From Flavobacterium beibuense F44-8 (GTDB lineage: Bacteria > Bacteroidota > Bacteroidia > Flavobacteriales > Flavobacteriaceae): a DNA stretch of 64,000 nt. Made by a program: the position numbers and the translations under genes. Numbering within the stretch: the first letter of the stretch is position 1; every line of letters starts with the position of its first letter. Of the stretch, positions 62,358 to 64,000 are shown piece after piece. The stretch is taken from positions 186,001 to 250,000 of the forward strand of contig NZ_JRLV01000001.1 of assembly GCF_000769915.1 (NCBI RefSeq), written 5' to 3'. The notes beneath the pieces were generated by a model. The model saw nothing but the letters and a program-made list of their open reading frames with translations. It did no database searches and was not told the origin of the DNA.

Positions 62358-63122
62358 TTACAGCATCATACCGCCCGATACCTCTATACGCTGTCCGTTT
62401 ATCCAACGGGCTTCGTCGGTACATAAAAAGGCAACTACTCCGCCAATATCGTCCGGTAAGCCTACACGCCCTAAGGCAGTAACAGAAGCTATTTGATTGT
62501 TAACCTCTTTGTCGTCTCTTACATGGCCACCGCCAAAGTCGGTTTCAATAGCACCCGGAGCTACAATGTTAGCAGCAATTTTACGCGGACCTAATTCCTT
62601 AGCAAGGTATCTTGTAAGTACTTCGATAGCACCTTTCATAGATCCATAGGCAGATGATCCGTTAAAAGAGAAACGAGCCAGTCCGGAAGATATATTTATA
62701 ATACGCCCTCCCTCATTGATATAAGGTAATGCCTTTTGTGTAAGGAAAAACACTCCTTTGTAATGAATGTTGAAAACCTCATCTACCTGTTCTTCGGTAG
62801 TGTCTTCAAAGCTGGAATATAATGCTGTACCTGCATTGTTAATAAGAAAATCGAAGTTAGGACTTCCTGTATTTTCCTCCAGATGCTTGGTAGCCTCTTT
62901 AATAAAACCTTCAAAAGATGATATATCGGCAGTGTTTAGCTGATAGGCAATAGCTTTTTGTCCCAATGATTTGATTTCTGCAACTACCTCATCAGCTTTT
63001 TCTTTATTGCTGTTATAAGTAAATATTACATCAATTCCTTTTTGTGCAAGGCTAATTGCCATGTTTCTTCCTAAGCCACGGCTACCGCCTGTAACTATAG
63101 CTATTTTGGTTCTTGTTTCCAT
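62358..63122 (-). CDS. Short-chain dehydrogenase/reductase (FabG-like)
   Basis: This 254-residue classical SDR has TGGSRGLGRNMAISLAQKG (TGxxxGxG), NNAGTALYSS, catalytic Ser in INISSGLARFS, Tyr and Lys in AYGSMKGAIEVLTRYLAKEL and the C-terminal WINGQRIEVSGGMML, like FabG-type ketoreductases. It probably uses NADP(H). The substrate is unknown. It sits downstream of a partial AraC-family gene on the same strand; the pair mirrors the SDR/AraC pair at 23.1-24.9 kb, although the two SDRs are not close to each other in length or C-terminus. Confidence 0.93.
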   Translation of the reverse strand: METRTKIAIVTGGSRGLGRNMAISLAQKGIDVIFTYNSNKEKADEVVAEIKSLGQKAIAYQLNTADISSFEGFIKEATKHLEENTGSPNFDFLINNAGTALYSSFEDTTEEQVDEVFNIHYKGVFFLTQKALPYINEGGRIINISSGLARFSFNGSSAYGSMKGAIEVLTRYLAKELGPRKIAANIVAPGAIETDFGGGHVRDDKEVNNQIASVTALGRVGLPDDIGGVVAFLCTDEARWINGQRIEVSGGMML

Positions 63123-63155
63123 ATTAATAAACTCAATTTTTAGTTGTTATTATTT

Positions 63156-63170
63156 TATGGTACAAAGTTC
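63156..63170 (-). promoter_or_regulatory. Promoter-like element upstream of the second SDR gene
   Basis: TATGGTACAAAGTTC (plus-strand reading) shares TATGGTACAAAGTT with the promoter of the first SDR gene at 23951-23964. On the minus strand GAACTTTG is one base from TAnnTTTG. Confidence 0.5.
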
Positions 63171-63234
63171 CGTCAAAAAGCTACGGTGCGGTTTGCAAAC
63201 ATCAATCGGTTATTTGTAAAATTCAAATATAGGG

Positions 63235-64000
63235 TTATGATCTAAAGGTAAGCGGAGCCAGTGAGGTTTGTTTTTTAAAGAAATTAGAGAAATGAGCTAC
63301 CTCTTCAAAGCCCAGGCTATCGGCAATTTCAGATACGTTCCAGTCGGTTTGCTTTAAAAGAATCTTTGCTTCCTGTAAAATACGTCCGGTTATAATATCG
63401 GTAGTGGTTTTACCCGTACTTTCCTTTAGCACCTTGTTGAGGTGGTTTACGTGTATGGCAAGCCGTTCGGCGTACTCTTTTGCTGTGCGTAATTGTAGTT
63501 TTTGGGTAGGAGACTCTATAGGGAACTGGCGTTCCAAAAGCTCTATGAAAAGAGAAATGATACGTGTTGATGCATTTTGCTCTGACCGAAGGGTAGAGGC
63601 AGGCTGTAGTTTTTGCCCGTAATGAATAAGCTCTGTAAGGTAGTTGCGTAACAGGTCGTACTTGAATTCGTAATTAGAATTGATTTCTTTTTGCATCTTC
63701 CTGAAAACGAGTTCTATTTCATCTGCCATTGCATCATCTATTTCAAAAACAGGATACCCACCCGACTGGAATATTGGCAGATCATCTATTACCAATCCGC
63801 TTTTATTTTTGATTAGGAACTCATGGGTGAAAACACAAAATAATCCTCCCTGATTTTCGTCTAACGGATACCAGTGGTAAGGCACTTTTGGTGTGGCAAA
63901 CAGCAGGGCATTTTTCTCAACGTTAATTACCTTATCGGCATACTCGGCGCGGTTTTTTCCTCTAATCAGGCTTATTTTGTAATAGGCTCTCCTATTATAA
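63235..64000 (-). CDS. AraC-family transcriptional regulator, N-terminus beyond the window
   Basis: The minus-strand frame is open to the window edge, so the start is outside. The visible part reads from RRAYYKISLIRGKNRAEYAD through the sensor domain to a C-terminal double helix-turn-helix (AIHVNHLNKVLKESTGKTTT, LKQTDWNVSEIADSLGF, then EEVAHFSNFFKKQTSLAPLT). It is strongly similar along its whole length to the AraC regulator at 24.0-24.9 kb, including the RRxYYK and LLERQFPIE(S/T)P blocks, so the two are paralogues. A GTG at 63885 lies inside the domain and is not the true start. It probably controls the downstream SDR gene. Confidence 0.92.
   Translation of the reverse strand, partial: YNRRAYYKISLIRGKNRAEYADKVINVEKNALLFATPKVPYHWYPLDENQGGLFCVFTHEFLIKNKSGLVIDDLPIFQSGGYPVFEIDDAMADEIELVFRKMQKEINSNYEFKYDLLRNYLTELIHYGQKLQPASTLRSEQNASTRIISLFIELLERQFPIESPTQKLQLRTAKEYAERLAIHVNHLNKVLKESTGKTTTDIITGRILQEAKILLKQTDWNVSEIADSLGFEEVAHFSNFFKKQTSLAPLTFRS

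Overview
The window looks like chromosomal DNA of a member of the Bacteroidota, most likely the family Flavobacteriaceae. The signs are many sites matching the phylum's -7 promoter consensus TAnnTTTG, TonB-dependent receptors with carboxypeptidase-regulatory-like N-domains, a SusC/SusD pair, C-terminal type IX secretion (T9SS) sorting domains, an ECF sigma/FecR/receptor cassette, and lipoproteins with an SC[S/N][S/N]D-type start. Base composition is AT-rich throughout and genes are tightly packed. I found no rRNA, tRNA, insertion sequence, prophage or CRISPR array.

Layout. 1-3.4 kb: the end of fabH, an L,D-transpeptidase and a TonB-dependent receptor. 3.7-10.1 kb: argS followed by two SGNH-fold proteins (one with an internal LysM) and an MBOAT acyltransferase, which looks like a cell-surface O-acetylation cassette. 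10.2-11.6 kb: a secreted PNGase F-like glycoamidase. 11.7-17.0 kb: an ECF sigma/FecR/STN-receptor signalling operon divergent from two small lipoproteins. 17.0-19.7 kb: an RNA-rich intergenic gap, ffh and folD. 19.8-22.7 kb: a large multi-domain T9SS-exported protein. 23.1-25.8 kb: an SDR oxidoreductase, an AraC regulator and rluF. 25.8-42.2 kb: mainly housekeeping genes (hydrolase, C4-zinc-ribbon-family coiled coil, nif3, lpxK, purine nucleoside phosphorylase, gap, lipA, tonB, ECF sigma plus glycosyltransferase, murB, recF, ribH, aldo/keto reductase), with one frameshifted DUF1772-like gene. 42.2-49.0 kb: lipoproteins, an S9 peptidase and an amino-acid permease. 49.1-60.6 kb: a polysaccharide utilization locus (PUL). 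60.6-64 kb: a nucleosidase, a decayed Na/Pi cotransporter gene and a second SDR/AraC pair.

The PUL is the clearest multi-gene system. A membrane-anchored SusR-like regulator is divergent from two surface or secreted proteins, SusC, SusD, a GH71/GH99-like lipoprotein and a GH97 alpha-glucosidase. The GH97 protein keeps the three SusB catalytic glutamates at exact SusB spacing, so an alpha-glucan is the likely substrate. It contains no GH13 endo-enzyme.

I did not find an obviously new defence or mobile system. The points most worth a second look are: a duplicated terminator flanking a promoter-like motif in an otherwise empty gap (17.17-17.36 kb); the cysteine-less zinc-ribbon protein and the inverted gene separating it from nif3; the LysM inserted inside an SGNH domain; the one-base frameshift at a T8 run in a DUF1772-like gene; the triply broken Na/Pi transporter; a lipoprotein built of four degenerate repeats; and several palindromes or direct repeats in intergenic DNA.
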